The position numbers and the translations under genes were made by a program. From the NCBI RefSeq assembly GCF_964340395.1, contig NC_135549.1, forward strand, positions 4,509,501-4,573,500: a DNA stretch of 64,000 bases, read 5' to 3'. The notes under the pieces were generated by a model. The model saw only the letters and a list, made by a program, of their open reading frames with translations. It was not told where the DNA came from and ran no database searches. Shown here piece after piece: positions 27,377 through 40,217 of the stretch (position 1 is the stretch's first letter; every line of letters starts with the position of its first letter). The DNA is from Glandiceps talaboti (taxonomy: Eukaryota; Hemichordata; Enteropneusta; Spengelidae).

Positions 27377-28019
27377 AAGAAACTGTGCAAACTAACAAAC
27401 TATTTGTGTATCTGTTATGTTTGGAGCAATTAAGTTATCACCGAGAAACATAATTACATGTGATGCTTTGTTTGCATATTGATTAGAGGATAAACTGTAC
27501 ATCGTTACATCATTCAATGTTGCACTTGCAAAGTAATAGACCACCCATAGCCAACAAAGATTAATTTGCTACATTATATATTGTGTTGGCCATGACATGT
27601 AATGAGGCCTTTAGAAAAGCGATGCTGGAGACAAAATGAAAACCTGACCGGTGTTGAAGGCATTGTAGCACTATAGTAGATATTAATTAGTTTTATTTAT
27701 TGGAACATTGATAGCATGTCTACCAATGTTTTATTCTATGCTATTACTAGATAATGTATGTTAGTAGTAAAGTTTATAGGAGTTGCCATAGTTGTTTTTG
27801 TTCCTCACCAATAACTTCCCATATTACTTTAACTCCAAGTTGCACTGTTGGCATTGGCATGGTCATGGTTTTGACTTTGTTAAATTTATTCCCCCGGTAA
27901 ACTCAAAATTTACTTTATTGTCAAATACATTTTAGTTGTGCAGTTTTTTGAATACTGTAAAGGTTGCTGGGTTGAAATAGTAATACTAATCTTTATTTAT
28001 ACTGGATAATTCTTTAAGT

Positions 28020-28215
28020 ATATACACTTGTCTCCCAAGAAGTCCAGTGAGCTCCATCCCTCATGGGTTCAGTGTTAATGTAGGAGGAAACCAGAGTACC
28101 CGGGGAAAACACGCATTGTTCAATAGAGTCAAACTGAACGACACTCTTACTTACAGCGTGGTAAATTTAACCCTGAATGGGTTCGAACCACTCGGCCACC
28201 GATCCGACAACCCAA
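28020..28215 (-). mobile_element. Degenerate SINE-like repeat
   Basis: Minus strand: GGTGGCCGAGTGG joined directly to TTCGAACCC (a collapsed tRNA head), then a body with CCCCGGGTACTCTGGTTTCC, a motif I recall from dispersed repeats of many marine animals. The plus-strand open frame across it is incidental. Confidence 0.4.
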
Positions 28216-29315
28216 TTATTCTTAATCAACTCATAATCACTTCGCTTAAAATATCATAGCAGTGTATCATATATGGACATTGCCATATATGTTTTTTCTA
28301 TAGATGTTCATTCCGATCCAAATATGTTGATAATAACACAATTGCAGAAACACTTGTTACTTTTGGTGTATTTATGGTTTTACTTTCTTGGCTTAGTTTT
28401 TTTTGCAAATAAATGTCCACTATGCAATCACTTTCGGCGATTAATATATGTAATATTTTGTCGAGTTCATTATACTTCTATTTACCCAAATCGTATTTAG
28501 TACTTATCGTAAAGGTAACTGTTTATTTTATAGGAAGCAGTTCTTATGGTAACTTTTTGTTGGATTTTATCCTACAAAATTTCTAGTTTGATTCAAAATG
28601 TCTAAGTTAAAAAGAAACATTCTGATGATACCACTTAGTGTTGGCTAATTACATTGTGTTTGAAATGTCGGTTTCATCTGAGTGAGTGGTTGATTGGTAG
28701 TTTAGTTCAATACGAGAAGCTATAGTGTTTTGGCGGCGTTACTGTAAAAATGCAATTCAAACAAAACTGCCACGAACCCTTTAAACGGTATACTTCCTAC
28801 TGAGAGTAATGCATATCGAATCAATAATAGCCTAGCCTAATTTGGTCTAATATACATACAATGTTACGACCCCCTAACACTATATATTAATGGTAGTGCA
28901 CCATCTTGCCTTCTTGACAGTGACAGACTCTTGTTTTGACCGTCTCAAGTCATTGTACACAATCTATATACACATAGATTACAAATCGGCATTGATACAG
29001 CTTACATCACTGGTGTACATGGTTAGTGCTTGACTTTGAAACATCAATGGATTATTATTGCCAATATTGTGGCGTTTTCGTATTTTTTGTTACCAATTGT
29101 ATTATGCTATAACGGCATGTCCGAATTACTGGTGAGAACTCTATCTGTACTACACAATTTTTGATATGTTGAAGTACCTGAAATAGATTAAAGATTTCAT
29201 ATATGCATTAAATGTAACCACCAAGAACTATAGAGCTACAGGCTGTGCTCAGCAAACTATCTTCCAAATCTGTGAAATCTCAACTGTTTAATGATGAACA
29301 AATATAAATAAGATA

Positions 29316-29576
29316 AACAAACAAACAAACAAATAAACAAACAAACAAACAAACAAACAAACAAACAAACAAACAAACAAACAAACAAACACACACACAC
29401 ACAAACAAACAAACAAACAAACACACATACATACATACATACATACATACATACATACATACATACATACATACATACGTACACACATACATACATACAT
29501 ACATACATACATACATACATACATACAAACAAACAAACAAACAAACAAACAAAAATGAATAAACAAACAAACACAA
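29316..29576. repeat. AAAC and ACAT tetranucleotide array
   Basis: AAAC, then ACAT, then AAAC units. All long minus-strand frames here are Cys/Val/Tyr repeats from it. Confidence 0.98.
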
Positions 29577-30969
29577 CTTTTGTAGTCAACATAGGTAATA
29601 TTTTAGCCTTTGCTGTGACAGGAGCTGACTGTTCTGGTGGGAATACCCCTGTAACGTGAGATTTTCTTCGCAGGTAATGTTTCTGGTGTGATATTTATCA
29701 GTTGAGAGCAATTTCTTTTAAGATATCAGTTTCATTTAATGTCCTTATCCATCGGATGAAAATCACTAGTCTATGCTGACAATGAGGAAGTTCTCTGGTT
29801 CACAGAACTAGAAGTGTTGTAAATTTACTCTATCTTATTTCAGGATTCTAAATTGTCACATTTGCCTGTTTGCCATAAAGACGTTACACATTGCTACAAT
29901 ACAGATAAATTGTACTAGTACGTAAAACTGATAAAATCACTCTGTAAGATTCACTGCCTGCGAAAATGGCGTTATTCTCGACTCGACACTGACGATAAAT
30001 ATTTGTTTCAGCTTTGAAAGAAAATCTGACATCATTATATGATTAATTCTACACTAATGTATGAAAAGCATACAACACTTACATTTAAACATATGTCGGT
30101 TGATATTGTATACGGATTATTAAGTTTGTGTTGTTTAATTGATGTGCTTATGTGTGTGTGGGGGGTGGGATGGGGTGGAGGATGGGGTGGGCTCGCTATT
30201 TCTCAGTAGAGACAATTCAGTATGGAACACCTTTCCTTCCGCTACATCTATTTACAATGTACTAAGGTTCTTTAATTAATAGTAGAATACGTATCTCGCG
30301 GAGATAACGGGGTTAGGTTTTCAAAGATACATTCTTTGCACATTTGAAATAACCTGTAAACGTGTGTGGTTCATACCAAGCAATAGATCTGTCTAGATCA
30401 AAATGTGGAAAAGTCGAACACAGAATCCCTTTGAAATATTGGCTAGTCATCCTGCCTAAAAGGTGTTAACATAGTACCATGTCTGGATTAACAGACTAAT
30501 GTCTCTAAGAAGGCCATTCTGTAGCTCAAATGACACCGTAGTGTGTATTGATCACTATTGTTGACGTAAAAGAAGCAACTGTCACCAGCATTACGACTCT
30601 AGACATCCCTAAGGTAAACCGCTTAATGTTATTAGTGCGTAACAAATACTTATACTTGCTTGAAAGCATCGATCGCAAAACCCTAGTCGGGGGTCAGATG
30701 ATATGGCAGGGAATTATCTGAAATACCCGAGGCAATTATGTCACAGAATGCAATTTACCTTTGATTCCCATAGGATTACCTTACATAAAGTGGATGATGT
30801 GTCTGTATTGTCGACTTATCAGCTTATGAGACATAACAGTCAAAGAGTACACGGAGATAGAAAAAAATCATGTTTCAATTCACTTTGATTCAGGTATTTT
30901 ATGATGGGTAACCAGTTCTCACGGAAAGATTTGAAGTAAAAGAAAAACGTCTATGGGATAACTTCATGG

Positions 30970-31035
30970 ACCACCACCACCACCACCACCACCACCACCA
31001 CCACCACCACCACCACCACCACCACCACCACCACC
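30970..31035. repeat. CCA trinucleotide array
   Basis: About 22 units. Confidence 0.98.
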
Positions 31036-31268
31036 ATTCTCATTAACAAGGCAATGTAATTTCTTTCAATCAATTTACGCACAATATCCACTTGGTGTTG
31101 ACACACTGTTCTTAAAATTAAACTCTGTGTCCGAATTTGTCTGTATAACATACCGTCTGAAATGGACGTCACTGATATAACATCTGAATATTACAGTGAT
31201 GCTCGTTATTTGGGGCGACGATTGGTATAAGTTCCCCTACAAGTATTAAAATAGATTTTTTCACTTAC

Positions 31269-31397
31269 CAAGTCGAGTGCAAATTCTGGGGGACTTCTGG
31301 AGTAATGACTCGAAAAGTCGGGAACGATTACTCACACGGGGCCCGCAGGTGCTGTGTTTGCCGGGCCCTGGTGACTCCGGGATAGCCTGTGGACTGA
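31269..31397 (-). other. Candidate exon, minus strand (link 3), GC-rich
   Basis: 129 nt, acceptor GGCTTTCCCAG, donor GTAAGTG. Phase 1 in and out gives 42 uninterrupted codons, Pro/Ser-rich at first (VSPQAIPESPGPGKHSTCGP) then basic. It is markedly more GC-rich than its surroundings, as coding sequence would be. The plus strand is also open here, so the case rests on the splice sites and phase match. Confidence 0.35.
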
Positions 31398-33424
31398 CTG
31401 GGAAAGCCATGTCAGTTCCACAGCAACGTGATATAGAGCGTGCTGCATACCCCTGTCAAGTAGTCCCAAACCTGTATGGAACTCTGTAGAATTGTGTGCG
31501 TTTGTGTGTATATGTCTACATACAAAGAAAATCGATTGGAGCAATTCCCAGCACATAAAAAAAGAAGAAGAAAAAGAGTAGATTTTCTAGCTATAGTCGT
31601 ACATGCACAAAATATGCGAACATGTGTACACGACAGTGTTTTCTAAGATTGACGTGGTAATTGAAACGATTACTCCAATTAAAAGTCTATAGTGTCGCCG
31701 TTCCAAATACAATGTATATATTGAGCCAAGAACAATTATAGGTTGAGAGTAAGTGTCCAACGTAGTGGAGTGTTCACGACGAAGGAACATCGAGGTTCAA
31801 AACAAATCTTTAGGAATAGAGATCATCAAGGCATCTTACAATCTTAATTGGAGTTCTAAGGGTTCTAAGAATATCTGCTGTACAATTTGTACACATATGA
31901 CTTGAAAAAGAAGTTTAATAGAAGAACTATAAAACTCATTTTTCGTTGAATTATCAAATAAATGTCTTATTTTTCCCTATCACTTTGGAAATAATCAGTT
32001 GGTAGAAACTTTAAAATCTCATTAACTATACCTTTTAGGTGGCATATACAATTAAAACTGGGGAAAGGTGCAAATCTGTTACAACGTGACACGAGGCGGA
32101 TGTCATTTGTGTGGAACATAGCTGGAAATCTATCACAAGAGATTTATACAAGGGCGCGCGTCATTGCCCTTTGCTACAATTAGTTATCGCTGCATGCAGT
32201 ATATTGGCTGAATACCGAGTAATTCGTGAAGAGGCTTACCTTTAGGGTTACATAATCAAGCTAATAAATACATTTTATGTGGTGTTGAAAAAGCCTTAAA
32301 CTGACGGGAAGTGAGTAATTCAGCAGCCGACTAATAAAGGGACCGATGAAAAGAAAAACGACTTGGGTTAACATTAAGGTCGTATAAGACACTGTACGAA
32401 ACGACGAAGCATAGAAAGACTTGAACGAAACAGTGGAGAAAACGATTTGAATCAACAAAACTAGAACATATAGTCTTATAGAATATTCCCTACCCTGAAT
32501 GGAACTTTATCATAATTACAAACGTAAGATTACTCGTCTACTACTAATTTTGGCTGCATCACTACACCTAGTTTTAATTATGCTTATTGATGTGAAAACC
32601 CAGTACATCTCTCTGAAAACAGATCGGATCATTTATTGGGTTTAGTAGAATGGGTTAAAATAATCATGTATAGCACTAGGCAACCATTTCTGTGCGTAAT
32701 CACCTCTTCTTCACAGCTTAGCAAGAACGTGAGAGAGAAAAGACTCCATCACGTGAAATATGTGAGAATGATATTTCTCACATGGTGAGCCTCTATGTGA
32801 GAATTCATAACTTAGCAGTGGTCCTGTGAGATTCCCACGGCATTGCTAGAATTCCCTTTTTTATTTAATAAAATAATAAAGATATGTCTTACTTAAAAGA
32901 ACGTTTTGAATGCGAAAATATCTCAAAGCTCTGTTCAATACAACAAGGAAAAATTAGAAACTTGATAAATAAGTCTTAAGACCCGACTTAAATTTTCTAA
33001 AGTTCTGGCGGAATGGAGTGTAGGTGGATTGCGCAACCGTGGATCATATATTGAAAATGATCTATCACCTTAAAAACAGTATAACCAATTAAACTGTGAG
33101 CGTAGCCTTGGCTGTCGAGCACAGGAAGAGGTACGGACACTGAACAGCTTCTTTAGTTTAACTGGCGTCAAAGCAAATGAAAACCTTACATAGTATGCAC
33201 ATACAGTAATTTTACAATGGAACAGCTTTTGAACTGAAAGCCAGCCAATGCAAACTTTCAATACTGGCGTAATATACTCAGATTTCTTTATGTTGTGACA
33301 AGACGTGAGACAGGGGTTTGAAGAAGTTAGAGAGAAGTGAGAAGTTAGAAAAGCAAACTGTTACAATAGTCGAGGTAATAAATGCATAACACATCAAGCA
33401 AACAAACAAACTCATAAAATGTCA

Positions 33425-33426
33425 TC

Positions 33427-33469
<43 letters not shown>
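33425..33469. repeat. CAA trinucleotide array
   Basis: About 14 units. Confidence 0.95.
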
Positions 33470-34035
33470 CTTTGTAGCAGAATACGAGTGTAAATATGTT
33501 GATAGCTTCACACTCAGGCAAGTTTTAGCGCCCTCGTGAGGCGACAAAGGGTAATATGAAAGCCGAATTTATTAATTAAATCATTGATTTCGCAGAGTAT
33601 GTTTGCCGAAACAGACACGTATACGTAAAATTACTTATCATTAGTCTATGTGCTAAGTTACGTGTAATTTCAAGCTTTCATTCTCAACATGTTGCTCAAA
33701 ACTCACTATGTATGCAAATGAACCTTTAATATGCATGTCTTTTGTACCAAAATGTAATCAGTTCTTTCAATTACTATAATTCATACGTGTGACAGTTCTA
33801 ATAAGAATTGAAGCATTAGTTTTTGAGATAGCGCGTACACAGAAGCATACAGCCAGAAAGTCAGTCAGACAAAAACATTAACATTACCTCCCCTATGGTA
33901 GGTAAAATGCCGATTTATTATAATTCGTAAAGTGAGCAGTCATGGTCGCTCACTCATGCGGGTGCTGGAAAAGGATGAGCCACTTTCTTTATTTATTGTC
34001 ATTTAGTAGGAACGTTTGTTTATATATTATATATA

Positions 34036-34066
34036 GAAGAAGGTGTGCTAGACGCACCGAAACGTC
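34036..34066 (+). ncRNA. Degenerate hammerhead-ribozyme-like motif
   Basis: A stem GGTG...CACC with a short loop is followed at once by GAAACGTC, as in hammerhead ribozymes of Penelope-like elements and retrozymes. The expected CTGANGA before the stem reads TAGAAGA, so the C and T needed for catalysis are lost. It is probably a relic of such an element; an ACAT array starts about 75 bases downstream. Confidence 0.35.
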
Positions 34067-34136
34067 GCTTATTAGTATTTTACTTTGGGATTGGAAGTAA
34101 GGCCGACTTCGAACACTACTACCTGTTTAACAAGTC

Positions 34137-34138
<2 letters not shown>

Positions 34139-34169
<31 letters not shown>

Positions 34170-34208
34170 CATACAGACATACAGACATACATACATACAT
34201 ACATACAT

Positions 34209-34243
<35 letters not shown>

Positions 34244-34460
34244 TACATACATACATACATACATACATACATACATACATACATACATACATACATACAT
34301 ACATACATACATACATACATACATACATACATACATACATACATACATACATAAATAAATAAATAAATACATAAATACAGACATACATACATACATACAT
34401 ACATACATACATACATACATACATACATACATACATACATCCATACATACATCCATTCAT
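34139..34460. repeat. ACAT array with ACAG and AAAT blocks
   Basis: About 320 bases of tetranucleotide units; a run of ACAG units at 34208-34242 interrupts it. Confidence 0.98.
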
Positions 34461-35992
34461 CCATTTGAAACAATTTAGTCTTCTCGCAGACGCTGAGTGT
34501 CAGATAGATTCTCGTATACCTCATACGAGACGAAATGTCTTTTTTCTAGCAAGTTCTTGTAATGCTGCGAGGTGTCCCTTTTTTTCTCCCTCTCGTAGAA
34601 ATGGTTGTCTGATGTAATATATGCATATGCAACGGGAACGGGAGAATTTTGACAAACACATGAGATCTGAATGTGTCTCCTAAGTAGTCATGATGATAAA
34701 TCTCTTCAAGATATACTTTATGGCTTAGGATTGCAATAGACATTACCGTGGACAACGAACGTAAGCAAACGAAAATACTCAACCTTTTAACCTGTAAGGT
34801 GGAAGCTGCCACGTACTGCCGAAGATCTCACATCATATTAAATGAACACTGTCATAGTAAATGGGTTTTGAAGACATTCCTGCCACACGACAAGTTCTGC
34901 TTTGTCGATGTTTTTTTTTTATAGCTATGCTAACTAATCTTTCTCTATAACCGACTCTCACTGGGCGCTCTCCTAATAATGCCTGGTAGCTATGGGGATC
35001 ACATCAATACGTTTTTATTTTCAGCTTATCTATAAAGCCATGGGTTTAATTCACTTACTGAACCAGACACGTTTTCCTAACATCTCATAGACAGAGTACT
35101 GTCGTCCAAACACGTACACTAAATTTAAGCAAATAACAAGTAACAAGTTAAGTATTTTATTAGCCTATTTCGACTTTTGGTCCAACAAAGAACCATCCGT
35201 ATCATTGTCATACATTATAGACTTCAACATTTTAGTTTAAAATAATTACATTTTTCAAATTGTGTTGCTCGTGTTAGGTTAAATACACAGCAATATTTTC
35301 AGCCATGAAAAATCCTTTTAATCTTTACAAGCATACAACCTCCTAAAACTATATGTCGTCAAACATAGACACGAATTTAAAAAGTATATAGACAATATAC
35401 ATTTTAAGTATCATGTCACGAGTTTGTAAACGATGCGTACAGCTAGGTCATTTCTCTCTTTGTGATATCCGACATTTCAGAATACACAATAACACATTTC
35501 TTGTTGCTAAAACCATTTTGTAGTCGTCTGATCATTCTGTTTTACAATATTGGAAGGACTCATCGAATAGTAAGTTTATTCGGATAAGTCTGTGACATTT
35601 TGAGTGCAAGGGAATTCACTGGGCGACACATATTTCATTTAATAATTATGTGTGGTGTGAATTTAGGATCTTGAAGGATACTGTCGTATTCCTTATAGTG
35701 TGGCAAGTACATACTTAAATTCGCATGTTTTGCTATCCAATATAGTGGAACCATTTATATATGGAATTTTCAAAATTATTTCGAAGTGAGGGAATAAGTT
35801 ATTGTCATTACGCTAAATGAGCCAATTACAAAAATTACATCATTACAAGAAAACAACTATTTTGATTTCAGAACTTTCCCCATGTTCACAGGATTTCGAC
35901 AACCTTGAAATGAATAATTGCTTAGGGGACAGCTCTTATTCAGAGTCCTTGGATCAACATAGTTCTATTTTAGCGTGATATTTGCAACTTAC

Positions 35993-36053
35993 CAGAGAAA
36001 AAAGACTGATCATACAGGTAACCACTCGTATCGGACTTGCTCCGAGAGGAACT
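35993..36053 (-). other. Candidate exon, minus strand (link 2)
   Basis: 61 nt, acceptor GTATTTTAG, donor GTAAGT. In phase 0 it reads SSSRSKSDTSGYLYDQSFFS, a Ser- and Tyr-rich stretch like a cytosolic tail, and leaves phase 1, which matches the next candidate at 31.3 kb. No family recognised. Confidence 0.3.
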
Positions 36054-36890
36054 CTAAAATACATCCTTCAACAAGAGGAATGACAATACTTCAGGCTAAG
36101 TCCGTGCTCTTCTCACTGAGGCTACACAAATTTATCTCTTGGCATATGTAATTCCAAGCTTTGTAAATGTTCCGACCGTTGAAGAACAAAGAGAACGTCC
36201 CAGCCTCAAAACTAATGCGAATACTCACTCCGGCTACTGTTTTACAGCTGTAAAGTTCGAGTTCTTATTTGAAAGAAAGCCGTCGGTAGTTGAAGCTGCA
36301 TCAACACGTTTCCAAACTACTCATATCAAACAAGTGGTATTGGTGTCCAGTTGTCTAGCGTAATAGATATAGGGCGTCCTCACTTAGAAATTGTTGCCTG
36401 ACTGACGCTTTCTGGTGGAATAATCATATTTGTGATGTCACTATGGCAATGACGCAAGTAGAGGGCGGGGTTTAGGTTTACTCCGTTTCTGAGAAATCAT
36501 GGGCAGATACGAACGAATCTATTGGTCAGACCTTGCTGTTACTTACATGTGATTAATACATTGTAATAATTTCCACAAGTAGACAGTATTTATTATTCAC
36601 ATGAAGTGTTTGTAACATTCTATTGCCTGGCAACAGGAATGATGTATCACGGAACACAAAAAAAACTGTTGTGTTAAAGAATAGCCGAATTGAGATAAAT
36701 CTAGTGTAGCGGTTCATTCATTCCTCACTTTTATTGAGTAAGGTTAACAGATTACTATCAATTTACTAGCTCTGAACATTCTCCTGGCATACCATACCAC
36801 ATTGTAACTTTTGTTGTACACCCGTCTTCTTGGACAGATTGATAAACAAAAGAATAACAGTAACATCATTTTCGTTATAATGTGTTTTAC

Positions 36891-36926
36891 CTTCGTCGGA
36901 TGATACATGAATACGGGTTTCTTATC
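36891..36926 (-). other. Candidate short exon, minus strand (link 1 of an in-frame chain)
   Basis: 36 nt between a CTTTCCAG acceptor and a GTAAAA donor. In phase 0 it reads DKKPVFMYHPTK. I do not recognise it. It chains in frame to the segment at 35993-36053. Confidence 0.25.
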
Positions 36927-37177
36927 CTGGAAAGACAAAGGAAGCTACATTGACGAGCAATGTTTAGCGACAATTACTTTAGGTATAGCGTTGGCGAACT
37001 TTGAGATGGCACCTTCAGGAACTGCTGTCACCAAAAAAGGATTTGATTTACTCTATAAGTACCATATTTAACTATGTTATTAATATGCGAGAAATAACCC
37101 CCTCGCCCCCTCGCCCGCCCGCCCACCCGCCCATGAAAATCCTTGCCTTTTTAGGACAAACTGAATGTTCTAAGTGA

Positions 37178-37893
37178 CAAGAGCTTGTTGGAGATTACCA
37201 AACTCATTTATTGACTTCATGTCGTAATACGGCTGTACAAAGAGATGTTTTCTGGTCAACTATATTTGATAATATCAACGTTAACTTTGCTGTACGTTTG
37301 TACAACTTAAATGAAGTTGATTTTACTATCAGTATTTTAGAAGATAGCAAAAACCCCTTTCAGCAATCGGACGAATGGAAAATATTTCAAGATACAGTCC
37401 ATAAGCTTATAGACACATGCTTAGACTTTTGATTTGATTATGATGTCTTGTCACAGTACTCTTATTTCTTACTGTCAATTTTTTTAAACGATAGTAAGTA
37501 TAAATTTCAGCAACCGAACAAATAGGAAATATTCAAGATAAAATCCTTAAGTTTATCGTTTAACTGACTAATGAAGTCATGCACTCTATACTACCGTTGG
37601 AGACATTTGAAATGTTCATCCATTCTTTTTATTACGACATTGAGTAAGCATCGGATGCTATTTGCATACTTACTGTTCATCCATTCTTTTTTTCGGACAT
37701 TCGTCCGGTTGCTTTAAATAACTACTAGCAAAATGTTCATCCATTCGTAACGACATACACATGTTATTAATACACACACACCTATTTCCATGGTCCCCAC
37801 AAGAGTTAATATATTTTATTAGCATTTTTTTGTATTCACACTTTTGTCTTTTCTTTCGTTATTGTTTAACTTTGGTGAAATAAAGATTCATTC
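37178..37893 (+). mobile_element. 5'-truncated non-LTR retrotransposon (LINE) 3' end
   Basis: An open frame at 37178-37432 (QELVGDYQTHLLTSC ... VDFTISILEDSKNPF) looks like the extreme C-terminus of a reverse-transcriptase polyprotein; the frame then stops. A diverged second copy of its last 60 bases follows at about 37500. The unit ends near 37890 in GGTGAAATAAAGATTCATTC, the style of a LINE 3' end with a short repeated tail. The identification of the protein fragment is from its general character, not a named family. Confidence 0.4.
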
Positions 37894-38680
37894 ATGTAAA
37901 GGTGAGGGAGGACAGTTTGTTCCATGATGATCAACCCGCACCTTGATAAAAAGAAAAGTGATCATTGCAAGCAATATCTAAATGATCTCTTTTATTAATG
38001 CATAGCATACATACTGTACCATCACTCAGACTCAAATCCAACTTACTACCATACGGTCTACTAGTTTTAAGGTATTGGGTATCCTGTAAATAAAGTCTAC
38101 TCATCAAAATATTGCTCACACCAACCCTTCAAAACCATGCATTTTCTGAAAGCGCTATTTATATTTCTTATACAAACAAGTGACTGTACTTTCTATCACG
38201 TGATCACCTGTAAATGAAAGAGTGCACCGTTGGTTCAATTGAAACGGTGGCTTATTGATAATTTACTTGAAACTTATTGTCTTTCAAGGATAGTTTTTGC
38301 ACACCTTGTAACTTTTCTTGTTTGGCTGTAATGACTTTCATCGTAAAAACCTTCCCCCATGGCCATTCACATTCACTTCCTTATTATCAAAGCATTTTCA
38401 AGGATTGCATTCTAGCATATATCCCGTTATGCGAAGGAGAAACTACTAGCAAAGAAGTTAGTGAGATAAAATCTTGATGTACAACTTTGTATTACTATGT
38501 GTTTCCTATTTTGTAACTTAACACTTAACACCGTGTCCATGACAGCCACTAGGCTGAAAGAGCAAAGTGAGCCGAAAAGTTAGCCTTCTTTGTCAATTTC
38601 CTGTGTATACTCAAGGAAACCAGTAAGTATGCAAATAGCATGCGATGCTTACTCAATGTCGTAATAAAATGATGTCATTA
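37611..38680. repeat. Inverted 50-bp pair, one copy inside a direct duplication
   Basis: A block of about 48 bases (37628-37676, CGACATTGAGTAAGCATCG ... GCATACTTACT) recurs in inverse at 38632-38680. The left copy is flanked on both sides by GTTCATCCATTCTTTT, and the shorter GTTCATCCATTC occurs a third time at 37735. Confidence 0.6.
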
Positions 38681-39642
38681 CACAATTACAACTCGCCACG
38701 CTATGTGGGCTAGTGATCAACAATCAATACAAGTTTAAAGTATGATTTTAATATTCAAGGATTACTTTATTTTGGGATGGAAATATAAAAAGATACAATA
38801 CAGAGTATATTAACAGGAACGAACCAACTGAAGTATTCTCCATTTAAATCAGGAATATATTTATACATTACATCGTAATATCATGTGCGACCATGTTTGC
38901 TTACCATTGTTATCACTCCAGGTTGCCGTTTTCAACATTGTCACCTAAACTAAACGAAAGACGCGAAAAAAGCTAAAATTGAGGGCGCGACCTGAGTCAA
39001 CTGTACGTACTGTATCATGTAATATATGTATGTCTGTATTCAATACATTAATACAATAAACAATAATATCGGCTGTGTACGGATCAAGTTGATGTAATAT
39101 TGCACAATATTGAACACAACTACCTAAGGATAGAACTATAGCAAAATGCCAATAAACTAGCTATCGTACAAGCAGCAAAGCTGTGATATCAAAGAATACA
39201 GACAAACTATTCTTATGGAAGGCATTTGACACCGTATCGCTTGGTGGGTTTTAAAACATAAAACCCGACATTTTGACACCATAAGCGTCACATTTCGCTT
39301 TGAATACATTTTTTCTATGAATATGCCAATTTTTATTTCAATCATAGCAACCTTCTTGATATATATGGCTAAAAGTGAGACAAAATTCTCACCACTTCTG
39401 ACAAAACAAGTGTTCTGATGATCACTGCAAGCCCATAGCAACGACAGCATGCCAGCGAATACACGTCCAACAAGAAGGGAAATAACGACCGTACTTTCCC
39501 ACTGTACATGTGTCTTAGGAAATATCTTAACATGTCAGGTACAGGTAACGTTGCTATGCGATACGATATGTAAGACTTTAAAGATGTTATTTGAATTGGT
39601 ATCATTGTCTGTGACGCTACCCCGTATTTAACGACAGTGCTG

Positions 39643-39738
39643 TGTATGTATGTATGTATGTATGTATGTATGTATGTGTGTATGTATGTATGTATGTATG
39701 TATGTATGTATGTATGTATGTATGTATGTATGTATGTA

Positions 39739-39785
<47 letters not shown>

Positions 39786-39800
39786 ATGTATGTACGTACG

Positions 39801-39867
<67 letters not shown>

Positions 39868-39877
39868 GCGTGCGTGA
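39643..39877. repeat. TATG, TG and TGCG compound array
   Basis: TATG units give way to TG, TATG, TGCG and TG again. It ends about 95 bases before the fold-back element at 39971. Confidence 0.98.
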
Positions 39878-39970
39878 TGCGTGAACGACAGTTTCTTTTC
39901 TGTCTTTATTTTTAACTTGTAAATTATATTTGTTTAACATATTTAAAATTGTGAAAGACATATATTACAA

Positions 39971-40217
39971 CAATCTGATTAAAATCCGATGTAGATGTCG
40001 GCTAATCGTGCATTGCTATCTTACCATCGTTATTTAGCTTGAATTGACCTTCGTAGTACATGTTTACGTTTTTAGCCTGATCGCCTCCTCTACGTAGAGG
40101 AGGCGATCAGGCTAAAAAACGTAAACATGTACTACGAAGGTCAATTCAAGCTAAATAACGATGGTAAGATAGCAATGCACGATTAGCCGACATCTACATA
40201 GGATTTTAATCAGATTG
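39971..40217. mobile_element. Fold-back MITE with 9-bp target-site duplication
   Basis: Two arms of 123 and 124 nt form a near-perfect palindrome centred on CTACGTAG at 40093/40094, with one mismatch and one single-base indel. The nine bases ATATTACAA flank it at 39962-39970 and 40218-40226. Long terminal inverted repeats with a 9-bp duplication are characteristic of Mutator-like elements; Merlin elements also make 8-9 bp duplications. No coding capacity. Confidence 0.85.

Noticed and set aside
29257-29592. Long Cys/Val/Tyr open frames
   Set aside because: Translations of AAAC/ACAT microsatellite; the same applies at 34045-34524, 39617-39961, 44328-44804 and 53760-53960.
32238-32260. 21-nt minus-strand micro-exon before GTAAGC
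   Set aside because: Phase 0-0 does not fit between the neighbouring candidate exons (both need phase 1).
37211-37432. Independent host gene
   Set aside because: The frame resembles the end of a retrotransposon protein and is followed by a LINE-type 3' end.
38045-38081. Short minus-strand exon (DTQYLKTSRPYG)
   Set aside because: Good splice motifs, but only one reading phase could lead into the 36.9-kb segment and there is no upstream partner; chance is likely.
38913-38944. Alternative last exon for the VOPP1/WBP1-like gene
   Set aside because: It has a good acceptor and gives a phase-1 frame ending DNVENGNLE, but the exon at 41561-41652 is nearer and supplies the family's PPxY tail.
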